A stretch of DNA of 64,000 bases, from positions 248,001 through 312,000 of the forward strand of contig CM046872.1 in NCBI GenBank assembly GCA_025617745.1, read 5' to 3'. Numbering within the stretch: the first letter of the stretch is position 1; each line of letters opens with the position of its first letter. This stretch comes from Heliocidaris erythrogramma. Lineage: Eukaryota; Echinodermata; Echinoidea; Camarodonta; Echinometridae. The notes beneath the pieces are model-generated. The model was not told where the DNA came from, did not search any database, and saw nothing but the letters and a program-made list of their open reading frames with translations. Below are positions 24,237-31,079 of the stretch, piece by piece. The translations under genes were made by a program, and so were the position numbers.

Positions 24237-25498
24237 TTTAAAATAGGAATGAAAAGTCCGTATACGATGAAAAGATTCGAATTTTCGGCCATAGGCCTTC
24301 ATCAGGAAATGATGAAAATTTATAAGATAGGTACACAAAAGAGCGTGAAGCGCATAAAAAAACGCAAAAGCTCCATGGATAAGTTGGGTTTTTTGTTTTT
24401 GTTTGTTTTGTTTTTTTTTGCGCTTCACGCTCTTTTGTGTACCTATCTAATAAATTTTCATCATTTCCTGATGAAGGCCTATGGCCGAAAATTCGAATTT
24501 TTCCATCGAATACGGACTTTTCATTCCTATTTTGTCTATAATTGCAAGTCCGAAGCAGAACTATATATAGCGAGAGAGATGTGGATGTATACCGTTCGGC
24601 TGAACCATGTTAAATTTAGATATGTGAACAGATAATGATGGAACGGAATGAAGCAGGTCACTCTGTGTACTTACAAGCTTTCGGCTCCTGGCCTTCTTCA
24701 AGTTTATTTGCTAAATCAAACAGAAATAAACAAAATAATTATTTGTTTCATTCTGAAGGCCAGGAGCCGAAAGCTTGTAAACACACTGAGTGACCTGCTT
24801 CATCCTGTTCCATCATTCGGATTCAGATTCAGATTCAGATTTTATTGCTGTTTTCAATCATATTAACATAATTTACATAATAATGTAGTGCATAACATAA
24901 TATGAATACAATAATAACAAAATATAACAATGATATTTTTCCATAGATATGGCACAATATATCAATAATTAAAATTTTTTTTTTAAATAGTATGCACAAA
25001 TATTGACCTATTATTGTGTTGAAACAGTTGGACATGTTTAAAAGCAAAGCTTGTATATTACATGTCCAGAAACTTATATAACTTAATCACGAGTGGGTCG
25101 TTCAATAATATTAAATTCATAAAGCATCATTACGAGATAAGAGAGAATTGATAAGTGAGTTGAGGTAGTAGGAGTACTGCCTCAACCCACAAGAAATACT
25201 AAGTGTGAAAGTAAAGTGGAAGTGGAAGACGGTGTGGAACCAAAAAAGAATGAAAGAAGGAGGGTGGAGAAGGAGGAAAATGAAAGATAATGAGTGTGTC
25301 TGTGTGTGAGAAGAAAGAAGAGAGAAGGCAGGATAAAAGAAGGGGTGAAAACATTATCTGTTCACACATACACACACAAACACACCCAACCCATATATAT
25401 ATATATATCTTAATTTTACCTGGCTGTCGCTGAGCAGTGGATTTTATCACCGTCATCATACTCAAGATGACTACGAAAAGAGGTCCACAGTGGTCCAT
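116..25498 (-). CDS. MAM-domain transmembrane receptor with multi-tyrosine tail (7-exon gene model)
   Basis: Seven minus-strand exons join with compatible phases: 25498-25420, 9580-9488, 5864-5626, 4481-4394, 3643-3326, 2010-1914, 1190-116. The coding sum is 1989 nt, 662 residues plus stop. Order: signal peptide (1-22), MAM-like domain (about 27-163; Cys 30, 37, 77, 106, 132; IYIDNIKV near its end), Ser/Thr/Pro stalk (167-275), membrane helix (279-300), Arg stop-transfer (302-305), cytoplasmic tail (306-662). The tail carries YxxL/I/V at Y395, 414, 442, 464, 476, 513, 535, 566, 609, 633 and YSEM at Y658. By family knowledge, MAM domains mediate adhesion and phosphorylated YxxL/YxxM motifs recruit SH2 proteins. 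I infer a plasma-membrane adhesion or immune-type signalling receptor. MAM assignment is by eye; the odd cysteine count is unusual. No transcript evidence is available. Confidence 0.72.
1914..2010 (-). CDS. Exon 6: transmembrane helix
   Basis: The exon is bounded by TTGCTTGCATACAG and CGCAG|GTAAAA. It reads GGNDET, then a 22-residue hydrophobic span (IIYVVISMIFLL...IVLIA), then His and Arg residues. This is a single-pass type I anchor with a positive cytoplasmic flank. The two leftover bases join exon 7 to make Arg305. Confidence 0.72.
3326..3643 (-). CDS. Exon 5: Ser/Thr-rich mucin-like stalk
   Basis: The exon is bounded by CAATCTCCAACTCAG and GAAG|GTATAT. It encodes about 105 residues dominated by Ser, Thr and Pro (for example TSMPDASSVTSSSHHTTG), typical of an O-glycosylated stalk. 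Phases 1 to 1 fit exon 4 and exon 6. Weaker upstream acceptors at 3662 and near 3707 would lengthen it in the same frame, so the start is less certain than the end. Confidence 0.6.
4394..4481 (-). CDS. Exon 4: end of MAM-like domain
   Basis: I chose the acceptor TTATATTCCATAG at 4482 over the nearer TTTACAG at 4469, because only the former keeps phase 0 from exon 3; the nearer site gives an immediate stop. The exon encodes ISFTAVRLYIN then KIYIDNIKVYE, resembling the closing strand of MAM domains (iAIDDI). The donor is ACAACAG|GTATGT, phase 1. Confidence 0.6.
5626..5864 (-). CDS. Exon 3: core of MAM-like domain
   Basis: Acceptor CTGTCTAATTACAG and donor ATGAAG|GTACAA bound 239 nt. The first two bases complete Trp58 with exon 2. 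The product (59-137) has alternating hydrophobic strands, STGTMTFSYYISNGRLEISV, and Cys77, 106 and 132, as expected for the MAM beta-sandwich. It ends on a codon boundary (phase 0). Confidence 0.65.
5916..6256. mobile_element. MITE-like element with imperfect terminal inverted repeats
   Basis: Both ends read CCTA then (T/C)ACACT...ATCG...GCGATCCGATT in inverted orientation, giving about 35 bp of imperfect TIR. There is no coding capacity. It sits in intron 2 of the receptor, 14 bases from a Kolobok-like element. The superfamily was not determined; the target duplication is unclear. Confidence 0.4.
6649..6942 (+). pseudogene. THAP zinc-finger domain relic
   Basis: ATG at 6649 opens MANRCIVAGCS...LHHFPKD...LWV. 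This is the start of a C2CH THAP domain (C-x-V-x-G-C; HxFP; W). The frame stops at 6796-6798. Shifting to the frame starting at 6800 continues WSTICSDHFAEDDFE, the second half of the motif (C-x-x-H-F). A further stop at 6890 precedes LKDSAIPTI, the usual link after THAP domains. So there is one frameshift and one in-frame stop: dead. THAP domains bind DNA; here it belongs to the TTAA-flanked element. Confidence 0.6.
6981..7085. repeat. Two adjacent palindromes bracketed by CTTCACCC
   Basis: 6981-7037 is a hairpin with 28-bp arms (27 of 28 match) and a one-base centre. 7048-7085 is a perfect 38-bp palindrome with no spacer. CTTCACCC occurs before, between and after them. They interrupt the stretch following the THAP relic. 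Confidence 0.8.
7034..7222 (-). pseudogene. Acidic / PYxFEP-motif coding relic
   Basis: The minus strand contains IRPYYMFEPLAEYGEG. In another frame just upstream it has an acidic Ser/Asp run (SDLSDDLSDPEG), so a frameshift separates two parts of one module. An acidic run followed by PYxFEP is a layout I associate with proteins annotated as P2X7-like intracellular-domain proteins of invertebrates. That link is from memory and tentative. It opposes the THAP relic inside the same transposon and overlaps the palindromes. Confidence 0.3.
7929..8023. other. Short spacer with TTCTAGAA-type words
   Basis: The stretch contains GTTCTAGAAAGCTCTAGAAA, which resembles inverted heat-shock-element pentamers. 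It lies in intron 2. Function is unknown and the similarity may be chance. Confidence 0.2.
8024..8275. repeat. Palindromic ATAAACA/TGTTTAT word array
   Basis: About 250 bp are built from CGATAAACA, its complement TGTTTATCG and degenerate forms (CGAAAAACA), in alternating orientation, so many small hairpins are possible. ATAAACA fits the forkhead-factor core RYAAAYA. No open frame of note uses it. It lies just beyond the Kolobok-like element in intron 2. Confidence 0.7.
8640..9010. repeat. Array of AGGACCGCTATTCAT words in both orientations
   Basis: From about 8755 to 9005 the words ATAAGGACCGCTATTCAT and ATGAATAGCGGTCCTTAT, plus decayed forms, recur roughly ten times in direct and inverted orientation, with ACGCGT between some of them. 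The surrounding bases are unremarkable AT-rich intron 2 sequence. Confidence 0.65.
9488..9580 (-). CDS. Exon 2: start of MAM-like domain
   Basis: A strong acceptor (TTTTATTTACTTTCAG) precedes two bases that complete exon 1's codon, and the exon ends AAAT|GTAAGA. It reads F-S-C-H-F-D-K-D-E-C-S-I, then Q-G-x-D-D-N-x-F-W-E-R. This matches the N-terminal MAM pattern (C-x-F-E...C...Q...D-D...W-x-R). The longer open frame across the same DNA is another phase and lacks this pattern. Confidence 0.65.
9640..10080 (-). repeat. (AAT)n microsatellite and possible retrotransposon 3' tail
   Basis: A run of ATT triplets spans about 9779-9829. Read on the minus strand it follows GAATAAA, as in the 3' tail of some non-LTR retrotransposons. 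The 9830-10080 sequence may be the 3' UTR fragment of such an element. An open frame rich in Asn across it is an artefact of the triplet run. Confidence 0.35.
10081..12235. other. Intron 1 sequence without recognised feature
   Basis: The sequence is AT-rich. The only simple repeat is a short (CAG)7 at about 10599-10617. Small open frames show no motif. I see no exon with good splice sites that fits the receptor phase. Confidence 0.4.
12236..12540. repeat. GA-rich low-complexity stretch
   Basis: Purine-rich (GAGA) segments at 12238-12300 and 12480-12535 flank ordinary sequence. They follow the 3' end of the minus-strand retrotransposon and may mark its tail. Confidence 0.4.
12680..13298 (-). 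pseudogene. Non-LTR retrotransposon: reverse transcriptase C-terminal part
   Basis: The minus strand reads LYKALILKILEYGIPAWHP, the thumb motif of CR1/L2/Jockey-type reverse transcriptases, and continues to a stop at 12680. Upstream, QYLGITIS and RANRLLRFIR fit the same region. It is the 3' half of the element at 17694-19726. Removing the 4.4-kb insertion and one copy of its AGAT duplication restores a continuous frame across the junction, which shows both halves were one gene. Confidence 0.75.
13583..15211. mobile_element. Inverted-repeat element with repeated subterminal motif
   Basis: Both ends read TGAAGAG, then CTTGCAAAAGGCCCTAAATC in inverted orientation. The same CTTGCAAAAGGCCCTAAATC word, or decayed copies, recurs near 13745, 13775, 14955 and 14985. 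This is a typical subterminal repeat layout of non-autonomous DNA transposons. The middle holds a GAT/GATGATG-rich low-complexity stretch (14135-14530). No coding domain. It is nested in the 4.4-kb element. Confidence 0.5.
14130..14530. repeat. Degenerate (GAT)n-rich tract
   Basis: ATGATGGTGATG-type triplets dominate for about 400 bp. They give long Met/Val- or Ile/Thr-rich open frames on both strands that are artefacts of the triplet run. Confidence 0.8.
15529..17269 (+). mobile_element. Second Kolobok-like element (TTAA-flanked)
   Basis: TTAA at 15529-15532 and 17266-17269 bound perfect 12-bp inverted ends AGACCTGGTCCG. The inside (1733 bp) lacks a transposase. It holds a short plus-strand coding relic with an acidic run and an EYEPLP motif, like the relic in the element at 6270. 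It is nested in the 4.4-kb element, in receptor intron 1. Confidence 0.6.
15842..16107 (+). pseudogene. Acidic / xFEP-like coding relic
   Basis: ATG at 15842 opens MASVVIEEDKDDLLMDCEYE. A change of frame near 15948 leads into SSDSDEDISDLAG and then VLAWEYEPLPRREE. Acidic run, basic residue and Y-x-(F/Y)-E-P-L follow the same order as in the relic at 7034-7222. I take them as two decayed copies of one transposon-borne module. Function unknown. Confidence 0.35.
17694..19726 (-). pseudogene. Non-LTR retrotransposon: endonuclease and reverse transcriptase (CR1/L2/Jockey-like)
   Basis: Reading on the minus strand, 19726-18908 gives the C-terminal part of an EEP endonuclease: GDFN at residues 93-96, IID at 141-143 and SDH at 165-167. 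19074-18088 gives reverse transcriptase motifs: KPPGPDG, WKRAHITPVFK, NYRPVALTS, QHGF, and FLDMSKAFD. 17966 onward gives GPKLFNLFIND and FADD (the catalytic YxDD position). The three frames need frameshifts, and there is a stop near 18070, so the copy is dead. The N-terminal endonuclease and ORF1 are missing, as in 5'-truncated copies. The 3' end continues at 13298-12680 beyond the 4.4-kb insertion. Confidence 0.8.
19740..22430. other. Intron 1: diverged repeats, no gene
   Basis: About 20060-20180 looks like a short interspersed repeat (TTTTTTAGCGCTTAACACA). About 20750-20910 and 22030-22190 are diverged copies of one another. 21895-22040 (minus) is an exon-like block (FYESQERF with AG and GT borders) related to blocks at 30.2 and 33.0 kb. 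A CTT microsatellite spans about 22245-22300. Nothing codes convincingly. Confidence 0.4.
22738..23560. repeat. Three copies of a 200-bp CCGAGGAC-rich repeat
   Basis: Copies lie at about 22738-22937 (inverted), 23111-23313 and 23356-23557. Each starts at GGGTGGGCGTGTTTAGC and ends at GTAAAGCCATGTAAAGCT, and contains five or six TCCGAGGA/TCCTCGGA words in both orientations. CA/GT microsatellites separate them. The first copy can fold back on the others. No coding function. Confidence 0.75.
23770..23972. repeat. GA-rich and CA microsatellite tract
   Basis: Alternating GAGA stretches and a (CA)n run around 23790-23812 give low-complexity open frames (Ser/Leu/Phe-rich on the minus strand) that I do not consider coding. 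Confidence 0.7.
23973..24231. mobile_element. Foldback element 1 between TA microsatellites
   Basis: 24018-24169 is an inverted repeat with arms of about 73 bp around a seven-base centre. It is flanked by (TA)n runs at about 23973-24014 and 24199-24231. The plus-strand right arm contains CTGATGA (24115-24121) followed by GAAA (24132-24135). Confidence 0.7.
24240..24533. mobile_element. Foldback element 2
   Basis: The ends AAAATAGGAATGAAAAGTCC and their complement bound a 294-bp inverted repeat with arms of about 115 bp around a T-rich centre. The right arm contains CTGATGA (24468-24474), the short GGCC-TAT-GGCC stem, and GAAA (24487-24490). Confidence 0.75.
24634..24817. mobile_element. Foldback element 3
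   Basis: AATGATGGAACGGAATGAAG at the left matches the complement of the right end. Arms are about 75 bp. The minus strand of the left arm reads TTGAAGA, a GGCC..GGAGCC stem, then GAAAGC, as in the other foldbacks. Confidence 0.75.
24818..25060 (-). mobile_element. Probable non-LTR retrotransposon 3' tail
   Basis: GATTCA repeats directly followed by TTTTATTGCTG (minus strand: AATAAAA then (CTGAAT)n) look like a retrotransposon 3' end with a simple-repeat tail. No coding sequence remains. Confidence 0.4.
25420..25498 (-). CDS. Exon 1: signal peptide
   Basis: ATG at 25498 opens a short hydrophobic leader (MDHCGPLFVVILSMMTV...) with a likely cleavage site after STA at residue 22. The exon ends CCAG|GTAAAA, leaving one base of a codon. 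Exon 2 supplies the other two, giving Asp27 just before the first MAM cysteine. The next intron is 15.8 kb and packed with transposons. The 5' UTR and promoter were not identified. Confidence 0.65.
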
Positions 25499-28280
25499 TC
25501 CTGAAAGTTTTACAAGTTATTTTTTTCTTCAAATAATCAGTGATTCAACGATGGAGAACCATGTCCATAACCAGAAACATTTCCCTCTTGTACTACAGCA
25601 GGACTTGAATTGAGGAAGTAGATTTGAATTGAACGGATAAACATAATCAATGGTTTACACCGCACTCAACGTCATAACATTATTTTTATCGCTTGCGTTA
25701 AAAACAACACTCCACATGATAGAGAATAAAGAAGACACTTTTAAAAAGAAAATAGCATATCAATAATCGGAAATCCATTAAGAGCAACAATCTACCCATG
25801 TAAGAGTTGATCATTATTCTTTGTTTTTGTTGTTGTTTTTTTTTCTCAGTGATTTTGTTTTTAATCATGTAAATCACTTGTAATTGTTGTGATTTCTGTT
25901 GATTTCCTAATAAAAAAACAAATTAAAAAAATAAGAGATCATTATTTTTTCCTCAATTCTATTGGAGTCATTTTTACATATCTGTTGTAAGAGAGAAAAG
26001 AGAGTATGAAAAAATGAGGGGGGGGGGGGGAAACAAAGAGAGATGGGGGCAAAAGTAATGGGATATTCCTACAAAGACAGAATAGGACTGGTAATAAATA
26101 AATTATATCATCAGCTGCTATATTGTTGGTTACTAGTTAATTCAATTCAAAACACGGAGGCCATCCCCCTTTTCGTACAATCGGTAAAGGCCCTATTGCG
26201 TTGGTGATGGTTTCGGAGCAAGCCCCTATACTGTTTTCTTCGCCTGTCGTCTCACATTTCTACAGCAGAATATTACAAATAACTTACCGTAAGTTGGTTA
26301 TATTGTTGGCGTATCCAGGAATGCAGGGAGAGGGGGAGGCTCACGCCTGACGAACAAAAAAATCATCAGATGCATTCTATTTTGAATTTTTAGGACAAGC
26401 AAGGAAAAAAATTATCACAGTTTTCAGATTCTTTCTATGGGGGGGGGGAACATTTCCTTTCATATTATGTCAGATTTTGTTTTGGCTGGCACATAGGGGC
26501 ATGTACATTCCTGGATAATCTTGGATACGCCACTCTTAACGTAATCTTTATATTTATATAAGGAATTGCTCGCACGCAATCTCATTTTATTAAAGCCTTT
26601 TCTAGCTGTCTTGAATTTAAAAAGAATAAGGCTAATAAAATTACATTGCAGGTCTATAATCCCTATAACTTCCATAAATCATATCAAATGAAATATTCTG
26701 ATTTAATAGAAAAATAAAGATAGCACATTATTATTTTTAAATAACTTTTTCGACATTCCCGTCAGATATCGCAGTGTTTGCTCATATAGAGCTTAATATC
26801 AGGGAACATGTTTGGACCCCCCATCATCACATAAATATTAATAGAAATTTCATAGCAAATAACTTTAACAAAAATACAAACATCTAATCCGAGGCCCCGC
26901 TATCAACTCTCCCCTCTCCTCCCTGGTGCAGTTAGAGTTCATTCCTATCTGTTTTGGGACATAATTTTGTATTTAAAGGGACAATATCAAGATTATGCCC
27001 TTTAGTCACGGCTTTACCAAAAGGCAAAAGCGCTGTCCAGAAAAAAGACGAAAAAAAATAAAGAAAGTAAAAAAAAAACACATATCGATTAAGACTATAA
27101 CCTTTCCCTTTGGGCCGATCGACATGTACCACAATATATACGCGTGCTTTATTTCGGCACTGAGCACTCTTCGTATTTAAACTCTTTGGTTAGTAGCGAG
27201 CATTTGGGTGTCCGAAAGTTGACACACACGCTTCAGCACACGAATAGCACCACAAAATGTACCTAAGTTTGCAAAGAATTGGACGTGTATTCATAACTGG
27301 TGAATGAATCACTCTGGGGTGATCGGTTTATGAAAATTCATTTCAATAGCTTTCATTTGATGTATATATTGTCAACTTTGCTTCAGTATCCAGTGATCAT
27401 TTTTTCTTGAAAGTTAGTAATGTTCAATATTTTGTCTATGGCAATCCATCCAAAACCCACATAAATTATAGACACTGCCACCATTATTCTTCGACTGAAA
27501 AAATTCCAAGGGTCAATGATGTCAAGGGTGATTGGTTTCAGAAGCTTGGATAAATTACCTATATCCTGATATAAGACTTGATGTGATTGGTCCAAAATCC
27601 AGTGATCATTTTTTGGGCAAAGTTTTAGATCAATCAAGCAGAATGTTGCAAAAATTTCTAGTCAAGAGTCACGTGACCATGCGTTCGCCTTCCGCGCCCA
27701 ACTACAAAACGAGCTTTTCTTGCGGGAGATGGTGAGATTAAAACAAATTTTGAAGTGCGTTGTATCGCCTGAAATCTTTTGAATGTGACGACATTACTTC
27801 TTGATAATTATTCGTACCAGTGTTAAGGTTCATAATAAATAAAATATCTGATTTAGGTAATTGTAGATGTCTTTTTGAAGGAGTGCATTCTGCTGGCGTA
27901 TATGATATCATTCGAATCATCCGTTTGACAATGTACATGTGATAGAGAGAGAGAGAGAGAGAGAGAATGCGAAATGAGTGAATGTTTACATAAAGGGTCA
28001 ATTATTGCGGAATGTAAAAAGTACCGACAACAAACATAATCTTTGTGCACACAAAAGAATAAGGAGTGATGTGCGAAAATGTGAGCGTACGAAGTCAGAG
28101 GAGAGAAAGACGTGAAATAACACTAGCCCTGACCCCTCTTGTGCATGATTTCCCCCGCTCACTTGAAATGTTTTAGCCCGCACCGATCTCTCACACAAGC
28201 GACGTGATGTTCGCTCATGCGTTTCGCTATACACACAGAGAAGGCAAATGATCGTTTCACCCCCAAAATGACCATTATGT
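25499..28280. other. Upstream region of the receptor gene, no gene seen
   Basis: This would contain the receptor promoter if exon 1 is correct. I could not place a TATA box or initiator with confidence. G runs occur at 26018-26030 and 26439-26448, and a short (GA)n at about 27943-27966. Open frames here are short and without motifs. Confidence 0.4.
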
Positions 28281-28350
28281 TGTGTGTGGCGCAATCGGAT
28301 AATCCAGTCCTCTCTTGGTGAAAGAACCACGAGTTCGAACCCCGGCAGAA
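28281..28350 (+). repeat. tRNA-like SINE head or tRNA pseudogene
   Basis: TGGCGCAATCGG (A-box-like) and GAGTTCGAACCCC (B-box) lie at tRNA spacing. The acceptor stem does not pair, so it is not a working tRNA gene. An AT-rich tail follows. Confidence 0.5.
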
Positions 28351-28401
28351 GTTTATATTACGAAATTTTCTTTTGCTTATTTAAAAATAAGGTGACTGAG
28401 T

Positions 28402-28486
28402 AAGAAAATACAAGTCCGATACAAGAAAATACAAGTCCGATACAAGAAAATACAAGTCCGATACAAGAAAATACAAGTCCGATACT
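28402..28486. repeat. 21-bp tandem repeat, four copies
   Basis: AAGAAAATACAAGTCCGATAC is repeated four times with almost no change. It gives a seven-residue repeat in a minus-strand open frame, which I judge non-coding. GA-rich sequence follows to about 28760. Confidence 0.85.
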
Positions 28487-28859
28487 TGTAGTCTGTTTCA
28501 AAGTCTTCAAAAAGGGGTTTCTGCCTAGGCTTGGTTGCAAAAAAGAAAGACGCGGGCTGCGCAGGCAAGAGTCACGGGGCAGATAGAAAGTGGGAGTATG
28601 AGGAAGAGAGAGGGGAGAGAGAGGGGGAGAAGAAAAGTGGAAAGAGAAAGGGGAAAAGAAAAAGAGGAGGGAGAGAGTGTGTGAGAGGGGAAAAGAATAG
28701 AAGAAAAGGGGGACTTTGTTAGAGTGTGAGAAAGCGTAGGGAGAGAGGGAGAGAGAGATAGACAAACAATTAGACCCTCAATCATGCATGAAGGAAAGAA
28801 TATCAAAATTTGATGAACATCATTATAAAGAAGACAAAATAAATCTGCAAACGGCCATT

Positions 28860-30430
28860 CCAGACTCGAACAATCTTCAATCAATGAATACATTTTTCTT
28901 CTGTTATGAAATGCTTTTATTATCAAACACATCAAAATAATGAATATAACCTTCTTATATTATGATATGATTATGTTATGATATGCTTTTATTATCAAAC
29001 ACATCAAAATAATGATTATAAGCTACAATACTGATTATCTCTTACGTATCATTATGCTTTCATCATTTGAAGAGGGGAAAAATGATTGTTTCTGTAGAAA
29101 AGTAAATTGTACAAGGTGGGTATATATTACATACAACAGAAAAAAAGAAAATATTGAAAAGAAAATAAATTTGCACATGCCCTAATTTGATCATGACCTT
29201 TAAACGAAAATACAAAAACATCAACTGTTCATTATATGCTCCATTTATTTATTTTTATTTTTTTGCCTTCTCTACATGACAAGCAAATTATCCAAGCAAA
29301 TGTTACCTTAACGATACGCTAATTATCCGCTCTTACCTTAAGAGGATCCAAAGGGCAAAACGCCCCCCCCCCCCTCCCCCTCCACCCCAATATTATATAT
29401 CCCCAACCCTTTTCTGACAATCCTGGATCTGCCCCTGACAATGCTGACTCGTTTTGAACATAAAGTCTACTTTTGTTCAGCCTTTCTATTTAAGTCTTAA
29501 TCTAGTTGTTCTTCAATGCTTAATAAAAATTCAAAAACTTGGTCACTTAGCTGGATTACAAAAGAAGAATATTGTTGGATTTGAAGGTTTGCATGGTGAA
29601 TTTGTAATTCAGAAAAAAGGTTTGCGGTACAACCATGTGAGTTGGAATAACTCCACGTTCCGGTCAGAATGCTCTGGCCGTCGTCAGGAGAATGAGAAGA
29701 GCGAATAAATCAGCAGAATTTATATATGAAGTAGCAATTCACTTATTAAAACGGAATTAGTATAGTACCAATGTAGGTACTTTGATGTTACTGTGACTAT
29801 TTCTTTCTATACTAATTCCGTTTTAATAAGTGAATTGCTACTTCACATACAAATTCTGCTGATTTATTCGCTCTTCTCATTCTCCTGACGACGGCCAGAG
29901 CATTCTGACCGGAACGTGGAGTTATTCCAACTCACATGGTTGTACCGCAAACCTTTTTTCTGAAGAATATTGTTCAAAGGCTTCATCCGTTATAGTTATG
30001 GGAAGAAGGGTGTATCACATAAAAGTTAAACATGCTATTCTTCACATTCAAACAGGGGTCTTATCATTGCATTAAGACAGAAATATAAAAAAAAACAGGA
30101 AGATAAAGATAAATACATGTACATGTATTATGATATCTTAATTCATAATTAATCTCACATTTCTTTGAAGGTTTCCATGAAAATAAGGTCAGATGTTCAC
30201 AGGTAATTACTTTTGGATCATCATGTGGCAATTATTGCCAAAGGAAAGAGACTTTTGAAATGTCCCTTCTTCAAAGGGAAATCTCTCTCGAGATTCATAG
30301 AAAAGTGAAGGAAAATTACGGAATAGGAATAGAATAGAACTCACACACACACACACACACACACTCACCCACACAACGGCTCGCGCGCCCAACACACATG
30401 CACATACATTTTAAAATCCATGGCCGTTGA
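28860..30430. repeat. Diverged segmental duplication, copy A
   Basis: It shares several blocks in the same order with 31080-33140: TTTGCACATGCCCTAATTTG with flanks (about 29170 and 31320), a CCCC tract, GGTCACTTAG (about 29540 and 32750), and a FYES-type exon-like block on the minus strand (about 30195-30310). It is interrupted by foldback element 4. Confidence 0.6.
29578..29961. mobile_element. Foldback element 4 with 13-bp target duplication
   Basis: Arms of about 150 bp face each other (29608-29963). GAAGAATATTGTT is present at 29565-29577 and again at 29962-29974. The paralogous segment near 32760 lacks the insert. The right arm has CTGACGA, an imperfect 8-bp stem, then GGAAC. Confidence 0.75.
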
Positions 30431-31079
30431 TGCTGCCCCTAAGAAAGAAGTGTAGGGGGTTTACGAGTAAAAAGAGAGGCAGATACTTTGTCTTTTTCAC
30501 GCGACGTTTAAATTATTTTTAGAGAGACGGGGATAGATGGACAATGTGTAAATAGAGATATTATCGGGAAAAATAAACTTTCATGTGACAGGAAGGCACG
30601 TTCCAAGTAGGACAGATACGTTTTATCACGGATATATTTAAAAAAAATCGTAATGATCCAAACGTCTATAAATCTATAGTGTTATCGCTGATGTTCAAAC
30701 AATCACAAATTTGGGATTTCTTTTAAAATCGTCAAAGCCGTATTTCACTAAAGCAGTATAACAAGAATGATATCTCAACCTATACAAGTAAAATATAACG
30801 GGACAATTTAATGGTGAAGGCACATACAAGGGCGGTATTAAAACGTTGACCACATGTCAGTTTGCAAAAAGAAAAGAAAATGCTACTATAAAGCAAAATG
30901 ACAGTAGACATATTTCAAAGAATTGCCAATATCGAGGCAAGGAAAATCCTAAAGAATTTGCCAAAATACGATTTGGTGACGCCTACATAAATACACATAA
31001 AATTGACAAGAGTAACAAACTGCGAATTGATAGTCACAGTAGCGGAAAAAGATCATGCAATGTACTACAATCGAGACTC

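Noticed and set aside
24147..24635. 162-codon plus-strand open frame
   Set aside because: It reads through a TA microsatellite and foldback element 2; its content is mirrored on the opposite strand by the palindrome.
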